Origin: Rhodocyclaceae bacterium
GTDB lineage: Bacteria > Pseudomonadota > Gammaproteobacteria > Burkholderiales > Usitatibacteraceae
Assembly (NCBI GenBank): GCA_020247545.1
Contig: JADCIX010000036.1
Span: forward strand, 1 to 64,000
Reading direction: 5' to 3'
Length of the DNA: 64,000 bases
In this document: positions 8,546-18,185 of the stretch, piece by piece
Layout: every line of letters begins with the position of its first letter
Numbering within the stretch: the first letter of the stretch is position 1
Made by a program: the position numbers and the translations under genes
Notes under the pieces: generated by a model
Databases searched by the model: none
Seen by the model: the letters and a program-made list of their open reading frames with translations, nothing else
What the model was told of the DNA's origin: nothing

Positions 8546-9391
8546 TTAAGCCGCCTGACCCGCCAACGATGTTGCCCCTTCGCCAAAGCGTTGGTGGGCG
8601 TGGGGTTTGGCGACGTCGAGTATGGCGGCAATCGCGTTTTCCGCAAGCAGCGCGGCGTCGCGACGTGACAGTGTATCCGTTGCGATGCTCGGCGCAAACG
8701 TAATATCCGCAATCATCTTCTTCTTCGCAATGATGGCGCTGATGGATTGTACAAACGTAGTTTCACCAATGAACAACGCCGCCTCGCTCGGCTCACCATT
8801 GGGGTTGCGGTAGCGTATCGCAGCAGGTGCCAACAACGCTTGATTGGCGACAGCTGGCTCAAACAGCGACGTGTGGAATTTCAGCAGTCTATCCCCTGCC
8901 GTGGTGGTGCCTTCTGGAAAGATTGCGACGGTGTCACCCTGCTCCAGGGCCTCATGAATTTCTGCATTGATGCGAGCGGTATCGCTGCGTTTGGATCGCT
9001 GCACAAAAATTGTCCCAGCCGCCTCACACAAGACACCGGCAATCGGCCAATCGCGAATTTCTGATTTAGCGACAAAGCGGCTCGGTGTGGTTGCGTTGAT
9101 GACAAAAATATCCAGCCATGACACATGATTGGCAATCACAAATAACTTTGGCGTGTTTGCCTCGGGCCGTGCTCCATGAACAGCCAGCGTGATGTTGAGA
9201 ATCCGCAGCATTTTTTTCGCCCAAGCTTGGGTGAGCGCCGCACGCACCTGCGGCCTCACGCGCGGGTAAAGCAATATCGTGACCAACAGTCCCTGTGCAA
9301 TGTGCAGCAGCATGCGCGTCCAACGAAAGGCGCGAATGAGCGAATTGGAAGTGGGCAAGGCGGTGCCCACCGTCGTAGTGGTGTGTTTCAT
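8546..9391 (-). CDS. plsC: 1-acyl-sn-glycerol-3-phosphate acyltransferase PlsC
   Basis: A 281-residue lysophosphatidic acid acyltransferase. It shows the HX4D motif as NHVSWLDIF and the FPEGTTT substrate motif, with an N-terminal membrane helix (MLLHIAQGLLVTILLYPRV). It makes phosphatidic acid at the inner membrane. The start chosen is ATG 9391 (MKHTTTTVG), eight bases after the pseudopilin stop; a longer frame to 9457 would overlap that gene. It is the last gene on the minus strand after the pilus cluster and is probably co-transcribed with it. Confidence 0.92.
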   Translation of the reverse strand: MKHTTTTVGTALPTSNSLIRAFRWTRMLLHIAQGLLVTILLYPRVRPQVRAALTQAWAKKMLRILNITLAVHGARPEANTPKLFVIANHVSWLDIFVINATTPSRFVAKSEIRDWPIAGVLCEAAGTIFVQRSKRSDTARINAEIHEALEQGDTVAIFPEGTTTAGDRLLKFHTSLFEPAVANQALLAPAAIRYRNPNGEPSEAALFIGETTFVQSISAIIAKKKMIADITFAPSIATDTLSRRDAALLAENAIAAILDVAKPHAHQRFGEGATSLAGQAA

Positions 9392-9399
9392 GCGAGTGG

Positions 9400-10146
9400 T
9401 TATGGCAGTTTGCCTGCCTGCACCATGCGAGAGAAAAGCGTGTTCAGCGATCCCCAAGTGACGAGGTCGTCAAACGTGGCTGTCGGTGTCCCGCTAGTGA
9501 AGACCCGATCACTATTTTGGTTGTTGGTTTCGTCGTTCGAATTTTGCGCTGTCGACTTGCCGAGAGAATAGATCACGAATGGCGCTTTATCATTCAACAC
9601 CGTCATCGTGCCGCAGTTGGCGGTTGGTGGTGCTGCGGTCAGCCCAGACCCGCAAACGTAAAGTTGGTTGGTTACTGTGACGGTGTCCATTGTTTGCGTT
9701 TTTATGCCATCGGCGGTTGTAAGGGCGTTCGAATTTGCAGTGCTGACCGCATAGCGAATGCGGTGGGTGCCGTCGCCGTTATTCCATGGATCGACCATAT
9801 AACCACTGGGATCTAGCCCTGTGAGACCAAGGGTGGTGGCAGGCAGAAAACCGAACGCGGTTGTACAAGCCCCGCCTCCCACTGGCGCTTCAACACCCGT
9901 AGTGGCCGCAGCAGCCGGACATGGAAGACGCCCGTTTGCCATCGCAAATCCGTAGATCGCCTCGCGAGCGACCTCAAGCTGCTTTTGAGTGTCAAGTGTA
10001 CGTTGTTGATCTAATTGGCTCGCCAGCGGAACGCCAATAGCGGTGGCAAGAATCGCAATTATCACGAGCACCACTGCAATCTCGACGAGCGAAAAGCCGC
10101 GTCTGAACTGAAGATTAGCGCGGGATGGTGGAGAGGAGATCAGCAT
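9400..10146 (-). CDS. Type IV pilin/pseudopilin with class III signal
   Basis: A 248-residue prepilin. The leader ends RRG and the mature protein begins FSLVEIAVVLVIIAILATAIG, with Glu at +5, the target of a PilD-type prepilin peptidase. The mature domain has two Cys-containing stretches (LPCPAAAA and YVCGSG...NCGTM), which may form disulfides. ATG 10146 is preferred because it puts a short leader before the RRG cleavage site; it overlaps the upstream gene by 32 bases. As the only canonical pilin in the MSHA-like locus, it may be a minor or major subunit. Confidence 0.85.
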   Translation of the reverse strand: MLISSPPSRANLQFRRGFSLVEIAVVLVIIAILATAIGVPLASQLDQQRTLDTQKQLEVAREAIYGFAMANGRLPCPAAAATTGVEAPVGGGACTTAFGFLPATTLGLTGLDPSGYMVDPWNNGDGTHRIRYAVSTANSNALTTADGIKTQTMDTVTVTNQLYVCGSGLTAAPPTANCGTMTVLNDKAPFVIYSLGKSTAQNSNDETNNQNSDRVFTSGTPTATFDDLVTWGSLNTLFSRMVQAGKLP

Positions 10147-12184
10147 AGGTTGATGTTCGCGCAGCAGTGGTATCGGCAAACGTGCGGGTGGTCGTACCAG
10201 TGGTATTGGGTGCCTCCAAAAAATCAGAGACTGTCGGGCTTACCGCATATCGATTTTGCGCGCCGATTTGCGGCCCCGCGGAAATGACGACGGCGTCCAG
10301 CCCGGTTCGCGCGCCCGCAGAATAGCAGTTTGTGGTGCAAGCTGCACTTGTTCCGGACGACGGCGTCGAGTCGAGAGATATCGCTGCATACATGTGTTCA
10401 TACCATTTTTGGGTGAGATACCAAGCTGGCAACTCAGGCAGCGCTCGAATCGTTAGCGCGATACGTCCCGTTCCGGCAGAATCGGCAGTCCACGGCAAGA
10501 ATGGCCCGGATGAGTCGTCGAATGGAGCGGTCCCGGCAGCAGCGGGCACCCAGCTTTCTGAAGTCACCGAAAGCGCGCCACTTAGAGCGGTAGCGTTAGT
10601 GGTAGTAACGGTACGGTTCGCTGTCGTTGTGCTGCTGGCTGGAACGGATGCTGGGGAACCCGAGCCTTGAGACACCGTAAACGTGACTGTAATGTTGCGG
10701 GTCTGTGTGCCGCTGAAGTTGTTGATGAATACTCGGGTGCCTGCGCACGTGCCAACTACATACGGTGTAGAACATGGGCGCCTATCTACGCGGTACGACA
10801 CCGTGGACGTTTGCGAGTAGGAATAGGCGTCACAGTTGATTGTCTTGATCGAGGTGTCGTAGGTGTACGAGCAACTCGCTGCGGGTGTGCTAATTGAAGA
10901 GACCTTAAGCGCATCAAATTCTGCCGTCGTGATCGTACGTGGAATAGCGGCGTCGGCCGTGGTCCGCAGTCGACATTGGTAGGTACCACCGTAACAGAAA
11001 AACTGTGGCGAGCTCGTCGCAGGCAGGGAATACGAATCCCCGCCAACGATTGTTGTTATGGTCCAGCTCAATTCAGTGAGGAATTTTTGTGACGTTACGC
11101 TAGGTGGCGTGGCAAACGGGATGAGCCCCGACAATATCCCAGGCACAGCGAGCGTGCTGGTCGAGACCGCCGATGGGTTCGCCAGTGTTGCGAGCCAGGG
11201 ATACCCGTTGCTAGTTGCCTTGTACTTGACGATCGCCTCCCGAATCTCATTGGCGACTCTCCGCTCAACCTCAAGCATCAACTCATCGACGGTGATATAA
11301 ACAACTTGGTCGTTAAAGATGCTGCTAAGGTCTGCAATGATGAATTCGCCGCTCAGTGCAGCATTGTCGAACGTGCTGCAACGTTGCGCAACGGGAATGC
11401 TCGCCCAACCTGCCGGGGTCGGAACGGCATCGAGAAAGTCGGCAGGGTAGCCATATCCATTCGGGTTTGCACCGGTAGCGGCGTTGGTACGAAGTTGCGT
11501 TCGGCCTGTGGTCTTGATGGCCTCTCCGGGCAGTATCAACACAGCAGCAACACGGTCACTAAGAATGCGCCCGGTATTGTCACAAACCTTCAGCCAAGGC
11601 CATGCGGGCGTTGTTGTTGTCGGGCAAGAAAAGGTTGTTGCTGTGAGTGCTGCTGTGGTGGGATTGAGGACAGTCATGCACTGGCCGCTCCCGGCGTTAG
11701 GGTCGGCCAAGTTGGGGCTAACGGCGTACCACGGAACAAGTCCAAGAAGGTCTTGCTCGCTGGCGCCATCGATGGCGAGCCCGAGGTCATTCCAAGGCAA
11801 TCTGCCGAGGCAGCGTAGGGTGGCAACTTGCGCGTCGACACCAGAAAGGGCTGGCATGCCATTTGTCGCTGCGCCATTGAGGCAGGACGTGGCGTCCGAT
11901 TGTCCGTTGTAGTTAGTGTTTGCCAAGGTGTCTGGAAGTGGCAGCCAGCCGGGACGCGCGCCGGTGCCGGTCAGCGAGCCGATGGCGTACCCAATCAAGG
12001 CTTGTTTGCCTGCGGCGAGGTCCTGTGAGCCGCTGACGAACTTGCGTTGTGATCGTTCCGAGTTGGCGGTGTTGATTGCAAGCAACAACAGCCCCGCGCC
12101 CAGACCCAAGATACCCATGACGATGAGTAGAAGAATGACGCCGGACTGCGTACGCAGATTTGCACTCGGACGTACGACCACCAT
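10115..12184 (-). CDS. Large PilX/MSHA-type pilus-associated protein
   Basis: A 689-residue protein with an N-terminal hydrophobic helix (SGVILLLIVMGILGLGAGLLLLAI). Its layout is like PilX-type proteins, which lack the usual FxxxE pilin motif. The long exported region is Thr/Ser/Ala-rich with scattered Cys pairs (TFSCPTTTT, CYGGTYQC, CSYTYDTS). It is far larger than a minor pilin (about 150-200 residues), so it may sit at a pilus tip. It lies between the mshK-like gene and the pseudopilin. The start is ATG 12184 (MVVVRPSANL); an upstream ATG at 12202 is possible. I do not recognise the C-terminal domain. Confidence 0.65.
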   Translation of the reverse strand: MVVVRPSANLRTQSGVILLLIVMGILGLGAGLLLLAINTANSERSQRKFVSGSQDLAAGKQALIGYAIGSLTGTGARPGWLPLPDTLANTNYNGQSDATSCLNGAATNGMPALSGVDAQVATLRCLGRLPWNDLGLAIDGASEQDLLGLVPWYAVSPNLADPNAGSGQCMTVLNPTTAALTATTFSCPTTTTPAWPWLKVCDNTGRILSDRVAAVLILPGEAIKTTGRTQLRTNAATGANPNGYGYPADFLDAVPTPAGWASIPVAQRCSTFDNAALSGEFIIADLSSIFNDQVVYITVDELMLEVERRVANEIREAIVKYKATSNGYPWLATLANPSAVSTSTLAVPGILSGLIPFATPPSVTSQKFLTELSWTITTIVGGDSYSLPATSSPQFFCYGGTYQCRLRTTADAAIPRTITTAEFDALKVSSISTPAASCSYTYDTSIKTINCDAYSYSQTSTVSYRVDRRPCSTPYVVGTCAGTRVFINNFSGTQTRNITVTFTVSQGSGSPASVPASSTTTANRTVTTTNATALSGALSVTSESWVPAAAGTAPFDDSSGPFLPWTADSAGTGRIALTIRALPELPAWYLTQKWYEHMYAAISLDSTPSSGTSAACTTNCYSAGARTGLDAVVISAGPQIGAQNRYAVSPTVSDFLEAPNTTGTTTRTFADTTAARTSTYADLLSTIPR

Positions 12185-12201
12185 TTGCCGTTTGCGCCCC
12201 A

Positions 12202-12255
12202 CAGAAGACCTTTATAGACGGGCATTTCCAGGCATTTTTGCCTGAAGATACCCGC
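12202..12255 (-). repeat. Dispersed 39-bp palindromic element, copy A with tail
   Basis: On the minus strand GCGGGTAT (12255-12248) and GCCCGTC (ending 12217) bound a 39-bp core with an inner CAGGCA-AAAA-TGCCTG hairpin. A tail TATAAAGGTCTTCTG follows. The tail ends about 20 bases before the start of the large PilX-like gene. It shares core length and end boxes with copies at 32949 and 60580. Confidence 0.65.
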
Positions 12256-12282
12256 CAATAGGCGACTTTTGCGCTCGGTTAA

Positions 12283-12765
12283 TCATGGCTGCTTTGGAGC
12301 AGCTCGTGTGGGCTGCGGAGGCTTCGTCGCTTTCGCCGGAGCAGACTTCGATACTACAGGCGCTGTTGGGCTGACACCCGACTCAAGAAATTTCACGCCC
12401 GACTCAGCCCCGGTCATCGACGGTCTTGCGGCAATGTTATTGCTTGGCGTCGCATCGATGCGCTGGCCACCGTCGACCCAGTAAGTCGTGCGGCCGCTGC
12501 TACTCTTGACGAAGCCGTCTACCCGCGGCGTGCGTGCGACGACTTCGCCATCCACCACAAGTACCCCGTCTTTCCGTGCTTTGTCGAGGCGATCACGTTC
12601 GGTATCAGTGAAGAATAACTTGCCAATGAGCGGGCGATAGGTCGTCGATACCGGCTGCGGAGTGTAACTCCCGGCGGTCTTGGAAGACGCTGTGCTTTGG
12701 CCGATCGCGTTCACACTGATCAGCGAAAAGTAGAGCACGGCGACGGTGATCGTGTGTTGTTTCAT
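12283..12765 (-). CDS. MshK-like pilus biogenesis protein
   Basis: A 160-residue exported protein with a signal peptide (MKQHTITVAVLYFSLISVNAIGQ). A central segment LIGKLFFTDTERDRLDKAR leads into VVDGEVVARTPRVDGFVKSSSGRTTYWVDGG. That block resembles the small MshK/PilP-type periplasmic proteins that link the inner-membrane complex to the secretin. The Pro/Ala/Lys-rich tail is probably disordered. It overlaps the preceding mshJ-like gene by four bases, so it is translationally coupled in the pilus operon. Assignment is by position and size as much as by sequence. Confidence 0.6.
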   Translation of the reverse strand: MKQHTITVAVLYFSLISVNAIGQSTASSKTAGSYTPQPVSTTYRPLIGKLFFTDTERDRLDKARKDGVLVVDGEVVARTPRVDGFVKSSSGRTTYWVDGGQRIDATPSNNIAARPSMTGAESGVKFLESGVSPTAPVVSKSAPAKATKPPQPTRAAPKQP

Positions 12766-13475
12766 GGTGTTTTCGTCGGCTGAGCGACCGCGACTGTGGG
12801 TGCACGTTTATCGACTAATGTAATCCACTCGAGCGCGCAATCCGCTTCGATTGCCGGGGCAAGTATCGGCGGGGGAGCGGCAGGCACGTCAGCGTTACGC
12901 GGGGTCGCGGCGACGACCGCAGCGGGCGGGGGCAATGCAACCGTCCCACCGCGGGTATTGCGGCCCAACGCGCATCGCTCGATCTGAAAGATGCCGCGCT
13001 GCATACGTGAGAATTCGTCGAGGAAGGCGAGCATGTCGCCGTCATGCAGTGACGTCGCTTTGAGCTGCACCCTGCTGCCAAGAACTTCGATGGCGGTGAT
13101 GCTCGTGCCGCCGGCGAGTTTGAGCGGCCGTTGCGCGCTGACCTGATACTCAAGGGAGATGATGCCGTGCCGTGCACGGAGTGCTTCCATGGCATCGAGT
13201 AGATCGAGGCGCCTCTCGGCGACAAAAACGCCGCGCCCTTCGAGCGCGAGATATGTGTCTTCCGAATCGCGCAGATCGTCACGTTGCTGCTCGGCGTTGG
13301 CCAACCGCATTTGCGCATCGTTTAGGCGGCGCTGTGACTGCGCGTTGTTCTTCTTTTCGGTTTGCCACCAAAAGTAGGTACCGCCGACTAAAAACGCCGC
13401 AACGCCTATACCCGCGACAAGAATCAGATAGGAAAGTCTAAGTGCGCTGAAGCCCTCCTTTGTCATCACGCTCAT
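12762..13475 (-). CDS. MshJ/PilO-like inner-membrane pilus assembly protein
   Basis: A 237-residue bitopic protein. A membrane helix at about residues 14-36 (LILVAGIGVAAFLVGGTYFWW) is followed by a coiled-coil-like stretch rich in Gln, Arg and Glu (NAQSQRRLNDAQMRLANAEQ). A small alpha/beta domain with LKATSLHDGDMLAFLDEFSR comes next. This is the PilO/GspM/MshJ architecture. It overlaps mshI-like and mshK-like neighbours by four bases each. A Pro/Ala-rich region near residues 185-205 is probably a linker. Confidence 0.72.
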   Translation of the reverse strand: MSVMTKEGFSALRLSYLILVAGIGVAAFLVGGTYFWWQTEKKNNAQSQRRLNDAQMRLANAEQQRDDLRDSEDTYLALEGRGVFVAERRLDLLDAMEALRARHGIISLEYQVSAQRPLKLAGGTSITAIEVLGSRVQLKATSLHDGDMLAFLDEFSRMQRGIFQIERCALGRNTRGGTVALPPPAAVVAATPRNADVPAAPPPILAPAIEADCALEWITLVDKRAPTVAVAQPTKTP

Positions 13476-15133
13476 GTGCCCGGCACCTTTCGCGCGACGT
13501 GCAAGGTGAACGCCGCTTTTGTTGCCGTTGCGGCTGAACGGTCAATAACTTTGAGGCTCGCGGAAGAGGCGGTGTCGACCGGTAGCTTCACTGCCTTAAC
13601 CGTGAACTCAGCGTTCTTACTCAACTCGTTAATCAGCCGATCAATCTCCGCAAGTGCCCTTCGCACGTCGCCGTCAAACGGTTGAACCGCTGCGTCAATC
13701 AACGCGATGTGATACTTGTTTCCCGTCAGCGGCGGATTGAACAAATTCTCGGCGGTAGTCGACTGGCCCACCGGTGCTGGGGGTATCGAGGCCGTCGCCC
13801 GTGACTTGTTGTCTGAGGTCACCTGCGACGTGCCAGCGAGGCTCGCGTTTACTGCGCCAAATCCCTGTGGTGCGGTTGGTATGAACGCCGGCTCGTTATT
13901 GGTGGCCCACAGAACTTGATCAACTTGCACCAAAGGATACCTATCGAAAACTTTGGCGATCTCATTTAACATGCGTCCTGGTGCCGCCGGCGCGGGGCGA
14001 ATCTGCGAGTCAAAAAAGATACTAGTATCGCGGACGGTATCGGTTGCCTCTTTTTGCGTACGCATGGAGTTTACAACCTCCTGATACGCTAATCGGAGCG
14101 CGTCTTCGCGTCGACTTCGCTCGTCGATTTCTTGCGTAATCTGGGTCAAGTAGTAAAAATTGAAAGCTGCGGCCACCACGCCTGCGGCAAGGACTGCAGC
14201 CGTGGCACCAAAGATTGCGATGCGAGCACGCCTAAAGGCGGCGAATCGGGTTTCGACCGGTGCCGCGAAGTGATTTTCCAGCGAGCTGCGTGCGTACAGA
14301 TGGCAGAAAATTTCTTCCGCATGTGATGACGTCGGCGCAGGTGCGACTTTAAGTTTGGCAGCGATGTCATTGATGTCGAGAACGCGATACCGTAGCATTG
14401 GATAGCGGCCAATAGCTTCTTGTATCATCGCGCTATCACGCGCGTGAAGCAGCATACAAACTTCGAGAGAAGCTGCATCTTCAAAATAACGCAAGCTCTC
14501 CAAGTACTGCCAAGTGCGGCTAGTCTCCGCTGTAATCAGTTGCCCGACCGAGCGTGACTCGTCGTAGATAATCGGTATCAGCCGACTGAACTTGATTTGT
14601 CCGTTCCTGAAGTAGGTTTGCCGAAGGCCAAGGTCGGGAATGATGGTGACCAACATCGTATGTGGAAAAACTGAATCCAGCGCCTTTAACAAGCGGCTCG
14701 ACAACACGGCAGAAGAACAAATGGCTTCGAGAGGTACTTTTTTTCGGTCGAGCAATGCCAGTAGTGGCTTCAACAACTCCGGATTGGTGACAGCATGAAG
14801 GCAGATGCTGTCATCACGACGCCCCTTGGCCTCGCGTTCCTGCACAATCGCATGACGATAAGGTGAAGCGCGATAGATTTGCGCGAGTTTCCGATCGAGT
14901 ACAGCCTGTCGGTCACTACCGCGAAGATGAGGGATCGTATCGAGGCGAAAATCCTCCTCGATTAAGTCGGTGACGAGGTAGGTGGGGGACGATGCGTATT
15001 TGGAAAGTTGCTCCTCAAGCGCTTGCGTCTGAATGTCTCCTACGCTAAAACTCTCGCGGCTCGCCAGCTTGTTGCCGCTAATGACAAGGGAGACCAGCTT
15101 ATCATTCGTTAAGTAAAGATAGTGTTTTGACAC
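13472..15133 (-). CDS. Fused PilM/PilN-like (MshI-type) pilus assembly protein
   Basis: A 553-residue protein that seems to combine two pilus platform parts. The N-terminal 290 residues are a cytoplasmic PilM/GspL-type actin-like domain (MSKHYLYLTNDKLVSLVISG, TYLVTDLIEEDFRLD). A single membrane helix at about 307-333 follows (IAIFGATAAVLAAGVVAAAFNFYY). The remainder is periplasmic and PilN-like, with a coiled-coil start. MshI in Vibrio is usually PilM-like, with PilN-like functions shared. It lies between MshG and the MshJ-like protein with an ATGA overlap to the latter. Confidence 0.72.
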   Translation of the reverse strand: MSKHYLYLTNDKLVSLVISGNKLASRESFSVGDIQTQALEEQLSKYASSPTYLVTDLIEEDFRLDTIPHLRGSDRQAVLDRKLAQIYRASPYRHAIVQEREAKGRRDDSICLHAVTNPELLKPLLALLDRKKVPLEAICSSAVLSSRLLKALDSVFPHTMLVTIIPDLGLRQTYFRNGQIKFSRLIPIIYDESRSVGQLITAETSRTWQYLESLRYFEDAASLEVCMLLHARDSAMIQEAIGRYPMLRYRVLDINDIAAKLKVAPAPTSSHAEEIFCHLYARSSLENHFAAPVETRFAAFRRARIAIFGATAAVLAAGVVAAAFNFYYLTQITQEIDERSRREDALRLAYQEVVNSMRTQKEATDTVRDTSIFFDSQIRPAPAAPGRMLNEIAKVFDRYPLVQVDQVLWATNNEPAFIPTAPQGFGAVNASLAGTSQVTSDNKSRATASIPPAPVGQSTTAENLFNPPLTGNKYHIALIDAAVQPFDGDVRRALAEIDRLINELSKNAEFTVKAVKLPVDTASSASLKVIDRSAATATKAAFTLHVARKVPGT

Positions 15134-15144
15134 GACCGTATTTC

Positions 15145-16350
15145 CTAACGAATTGTCGTCTTGGCGATTACGTCATACATGGGCAAAAAGATGGTGATTA
15201 AGATACCAATCAGGACGCCGCCAAGAATAACTGTCAAAGCAGGCTTGATTAGCTCCTGCAGGCTTGACATGGTTTCCTTCACTTCACGGTTGTAGAAATA
15301 GCTGACGTTGAGCAGTGCTGTATCGAGCCCGCCGGTTGATTCGCCAACTTTAAGCATCCGCAGCACCAATGGCGGGAAAAGTCGGGCGTTCTGAAAGGCT
15401 TGGGTGATGGCAGTGCCATCACTGATTTCTCGGCCAACGCGCTGTAAGCCCTGTTCGAGTATGCGGTTACCCATGATTTTTTCAGCAATTTCAATGCAAT
15501 CAAGGACGCCTAGCCCCGACTTGTACATCAGTGCGAAGTACGTTGAGAAGCGCGCCAAGATGATTTTTTGCGTGAGCGGGCCCATGACAGGAAGTTTCAA
15601 CAACATGGCGTCGATTTGATAGCGAACGTCCTCGTTTGTTTTCGCCAGAATGAACAAAATCACACCACTAACGATTGGCAGGCCCAAACACAGATACCAA
15701 AATTGCCGCATGAAGGCGGATACGGCGATGAGCGCGAGGGTCGCTTTGGGGGGATTTGCTGTCAGCGCTTTCATGGTGATGGCAAGCTGTGGGACTAAGA
15801 AAATCATCAGGAGAAAAACCACACCAAAAATGACGGCACCCGCAAACAACGGGTACATCATCGCTTTTTTTACCTGCGAGGCCAACTCATCCTGCCATTT
15901 GAGATTCTCGGTGAGCTGCGTGAGAACTTCCGGCAGTTGCCCTGAGCGCTCACCTGTTCGAATGAGCGCAATGAACACCGTATCAAATGCGTGAGGGTGA
16001 TTCGCCATTGCCTCCGACAGGCGCAGGCCACCCTCTATGTCTTCGAGCAGAGTCGCCACCACCTGCTTAAACGCCGGGTTTTCAACCGTGTCTCGCAAAT
16101 CAGATAACGCTTCAATGATCGGCACCCCAGCGCGAAGCAGTTGGTCCATGTGGAAGCAGAAGGTAATCAGCTCCTTGCGGGTAATTCGACGCGCTGTCGA
16201 GAGTGCAGATTTCTTGATTGACTCGAATCTGATTAGATCGAGCTCCATTTTTTTTAGACGCAGTTCCAGATCGATGGCGTTGGAAGCATCCAAGTTTCCG
16301 GTCTGAATTTGCCCCTCGTGGTTGACTGCGCGATAGCTGAACGTTGCCAT
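15145..16350 (-). CDS. mshG: Type IV pilus/T2SS inner-membrane platform protein MshG (GspF/PilC family)
   Basis: A 401-residue polytopic protein with two GspF domains. It starts MATFSYRAVNHEGQIQTG, the family's usual N-terminus. The first domain holds RAGVPIIEALSDL and the second SGLGVLDCIEIAEKIMGN. Hydrophobic helices appear at about 165-195, 215-235 and 370-395. It is the platform on which the MshE ATPase acts. ATG 16350 is chosen over 16368 because it gives the conserved start. It follows mshE by 10 bases. Confidence 0.9.
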   Translation of the reverse strand: MATFSYRAVNHEGQIQTGNLDASNAIDLELRLKKMELDLIRFESIKKSALSTARRITRKELITFCFHMDQLLRAGVPIIEALSDLRDTVENPAFKQVVATLLEDIEGGLRLSEAMANHPHAFDTVFIALIRTGERSGQLPEVLTQLTENLKWQDELASQVKKAMMYPLFAGAVIFGVVFLLMIFLVPQLAITMKALTANPPKATLALIAVSAFMRQFWYLCLGLPIVSGVILFILAKTNEDVRYQIDAMLLKLPVMGPLTQKIILARFSTYFALMYKSGLGVLDCIEIAEKIMGNRILEQGLQRVGREISDGTAITQAFQNARLFPPLVLRMLKVGESTGGLDTALLNVSYFYNREVKETMSSLQELIKPALTVILGGVLIGILITIFLPMYDVIAKTTIR

Positions 16351-16360
16351 GGATTTGCCG

Positions 16361-18076
16361 CTAGTCAATACGATCAGTCAGATCGACGATCCGCGAAATT
16401 TCGTCGAGATCGGTCTCTCCTGTCAGTACGCGATTGACGGCGTCCTCCGCAAGCGTGCGAAATCCGCGCCTACGCGCGGACTCACGGATTTCCCGGGCTG
16501 TTGCCCGTCGCGCAATCAGCTCATCAATCTCGTCGTCCATGCGGAACAGCTCCATGATCGCCACACGTCCCTTGTAGCCGCTGTTGTCACAGGTTTCGCA
16601 ACCAACATGCCGGAATACTTCGCCCTTCCAGTCTTGGCTCACGCCGAGGATGCGCCGGGTGCCGTCGTCTTCCGGGCGATAGGCTTGTTTACATTTTCCA
16701 CACAGGCGCCGCACCAAACGTTGCGCAACGACACCGATGATATTGCCTGACATGATGTCCGGCAATACGCCTAAATCTTGTAGTCGCGGGATGGCACCGA
16801 TTGCTGAATTGGTATGCAACGTTGAATAGACTTGGTGGCCAGTCATCGCTGCACGGAACGCCATTTCTGCGGTGTCTTGGTCGCGAATCTCACCAACCAG
16901 AATCACATCAGGATCTTGACGCATCATCGAGCGGATACCACTTGCAAAGTCCAGTTTCGCGGCCTCATTGACTGACGTTTGTCTAATCATCGCCATTGGG
17001 TATTCGACCGGGTCTTCCAGCGTCATGATGTTGACGCCCTCGGTATTGACATGGTTCAAGATCGAATACAGCGTGGTCGTCTTACCGGAGCCCGTCGGTC
17101 CGGTGACCAAAATGATGCCCTCTGGACGCGCCATCATGAGCCGGAGCATCTTCAGCTCGTCTTCTTGGAGGCCAAGACCCTCAAGCGCGACGATACCTTT
17201 CTGTCGGTCGAGAATACGCAATACTACGTTTTCGCCGTGTGTGGTTGGCTGCGCAGCAACGCGAAAGTCGACGGAGCGGCCTGATAAGGTCAATGAAATT
17301 CGACCGTCCTGCGGTGCTCGGGTCTCGGCAATGTTCATGCCTGAGATTACCTTGAGGCGTACCACCATCGCGCTCCAATAGTTCTTGTGAAGCGAGCGAA
17401 TTTGACGAAGCACACCGTCAATGCGGTAACGAATTCGCAGAAATCCCTGTTCCGGCTCAAAATGAATATCCGAGGCATTGCGTTTTACCGCATCAGCCAA
17501 CAGCGCATCAATAAGGCGTACGACCGGCTGACTATATTCATCAAAGTCGGTTGCCAAGCTTTGGTAGTCGATCTCGCCGGTTTCAATCTCATTGAGAATG
17601 CCATCGATCGAAAGTTCAAAACCATAGTGCTGTTCGATGGCGATTGCAATGTCAGATTCGCGTGCCAATACCTGTTCAATGCGAATATCCTCGCGAACTA
17701 AGACGCGAATTTGGTCGATGGCGACCACGTTGGTCGGGTCCGCGACCGCTAACAGCAGCTTGCGTGTCCTGCGATCAAAGTCGACCGGCAGAACTTGGTA
17801 GCGCTTGGCGATATCCTTCGGCACCATCGACAGTGCTTCGGCGTCGATAATGGTGTTTGACAGATCCACTGCGGTCTGTCCGAGACTTTCGGAAAGCGTA
17901 TCGCGAATCGTTGCTTCCGTAACAAACCCGAGCGTAACCAAAGTCTTGCCAAGTGGTGCTTTGGACGTGCGCTGATCCAGCAGCGCGATGTTCAGCTGGT
18001 CTTGTGAAATGATGCCGCGCGCTAGCAGAGTCTGCCCTAGCGGCAACTGGGAGAGTGGCGAACTCATCTGATTCAT
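16361..18076 (-). CDS. mshE: Pilus extension ATPase MshE (GspE/PilB family)
   Basis: A 571-residue secretion ATPase. Walker A is GPTGSGKTTTLYS, the Asp/Walker B boxes include ILVGEIRDQDTAEMAF, and a CGKCK...CETC tetracysteine zinc site lies near the C-terminus. The N-terminal MshEN region holds two LGxxL-type repeats (LGQTLLARGIISQDQL and LGKTLVTLGFVTEATI), the fold that binds c-di-GMP in MshE. Here Pro stands where the motif's Arg is expected in both repeats, so binding may be weak or lost. Start ATG 18076 (MNQMSSPL) or 18067 is more plausible than the extended frame to 18154. Confidence 0.9.
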   Translation of the reverse strand: MNQMSSPLSQLPLGQTLLARGIISQDQLNIALLDQRTSKAPLGKTLVTLGFVTEATIRDTLSESLGQTAVDLSNTIIDAEALSMVPKDIAKRYQVLPVDFDRRTRKLLLAVADPTNVVAIDQIRVLVREDIRIEQVLARESDIAIAIEQHYGFELSIDGILNEIETGEIDYQSLATDFDEYSQPVVRLIDALLADAVKRNASDIHFEPEQGFLRIRYRIDGVLRQIRSLHKNYWSAMVVRLKVISGMNIAETRAPQDGRISLTLSGRSVDFRVAAQPTTHGENVVLRILDRQKGIVALEGLGLQEDELKMLRLMMARPEGIILVTGPTGSGKTTTLYSILNHVNTEGVNIMTLEDPVEYPMAMIRQTSVNEAAKLDFASGIRSMMRQDPDVILVGEIRDQDTAEMAFRAAMTGHQVYSTLHTNSAIGAIPRLQDLGVLPDIMSGNIIGVVAQRLVRRLCGKCKQAYRPEDDGTRRILGVSQDWKGEVFRHVGCETCDNSGYKGRVAIMELFRMDDEIDELIARRATAREIRESARRRGFRTLAEDAVNRVLTGETDLDEISRIVDLTDRID

Positions 18077-18185
18077 GTCGAAGACATCTTGTGGTGGCAG
18101 GGCACGTTCACATTCCGGTTGGCCGCATTGATCTGCGGGCCACGATTGTACCAATCACCCAAGATTGGAAAGCGCATGTTTCTCA

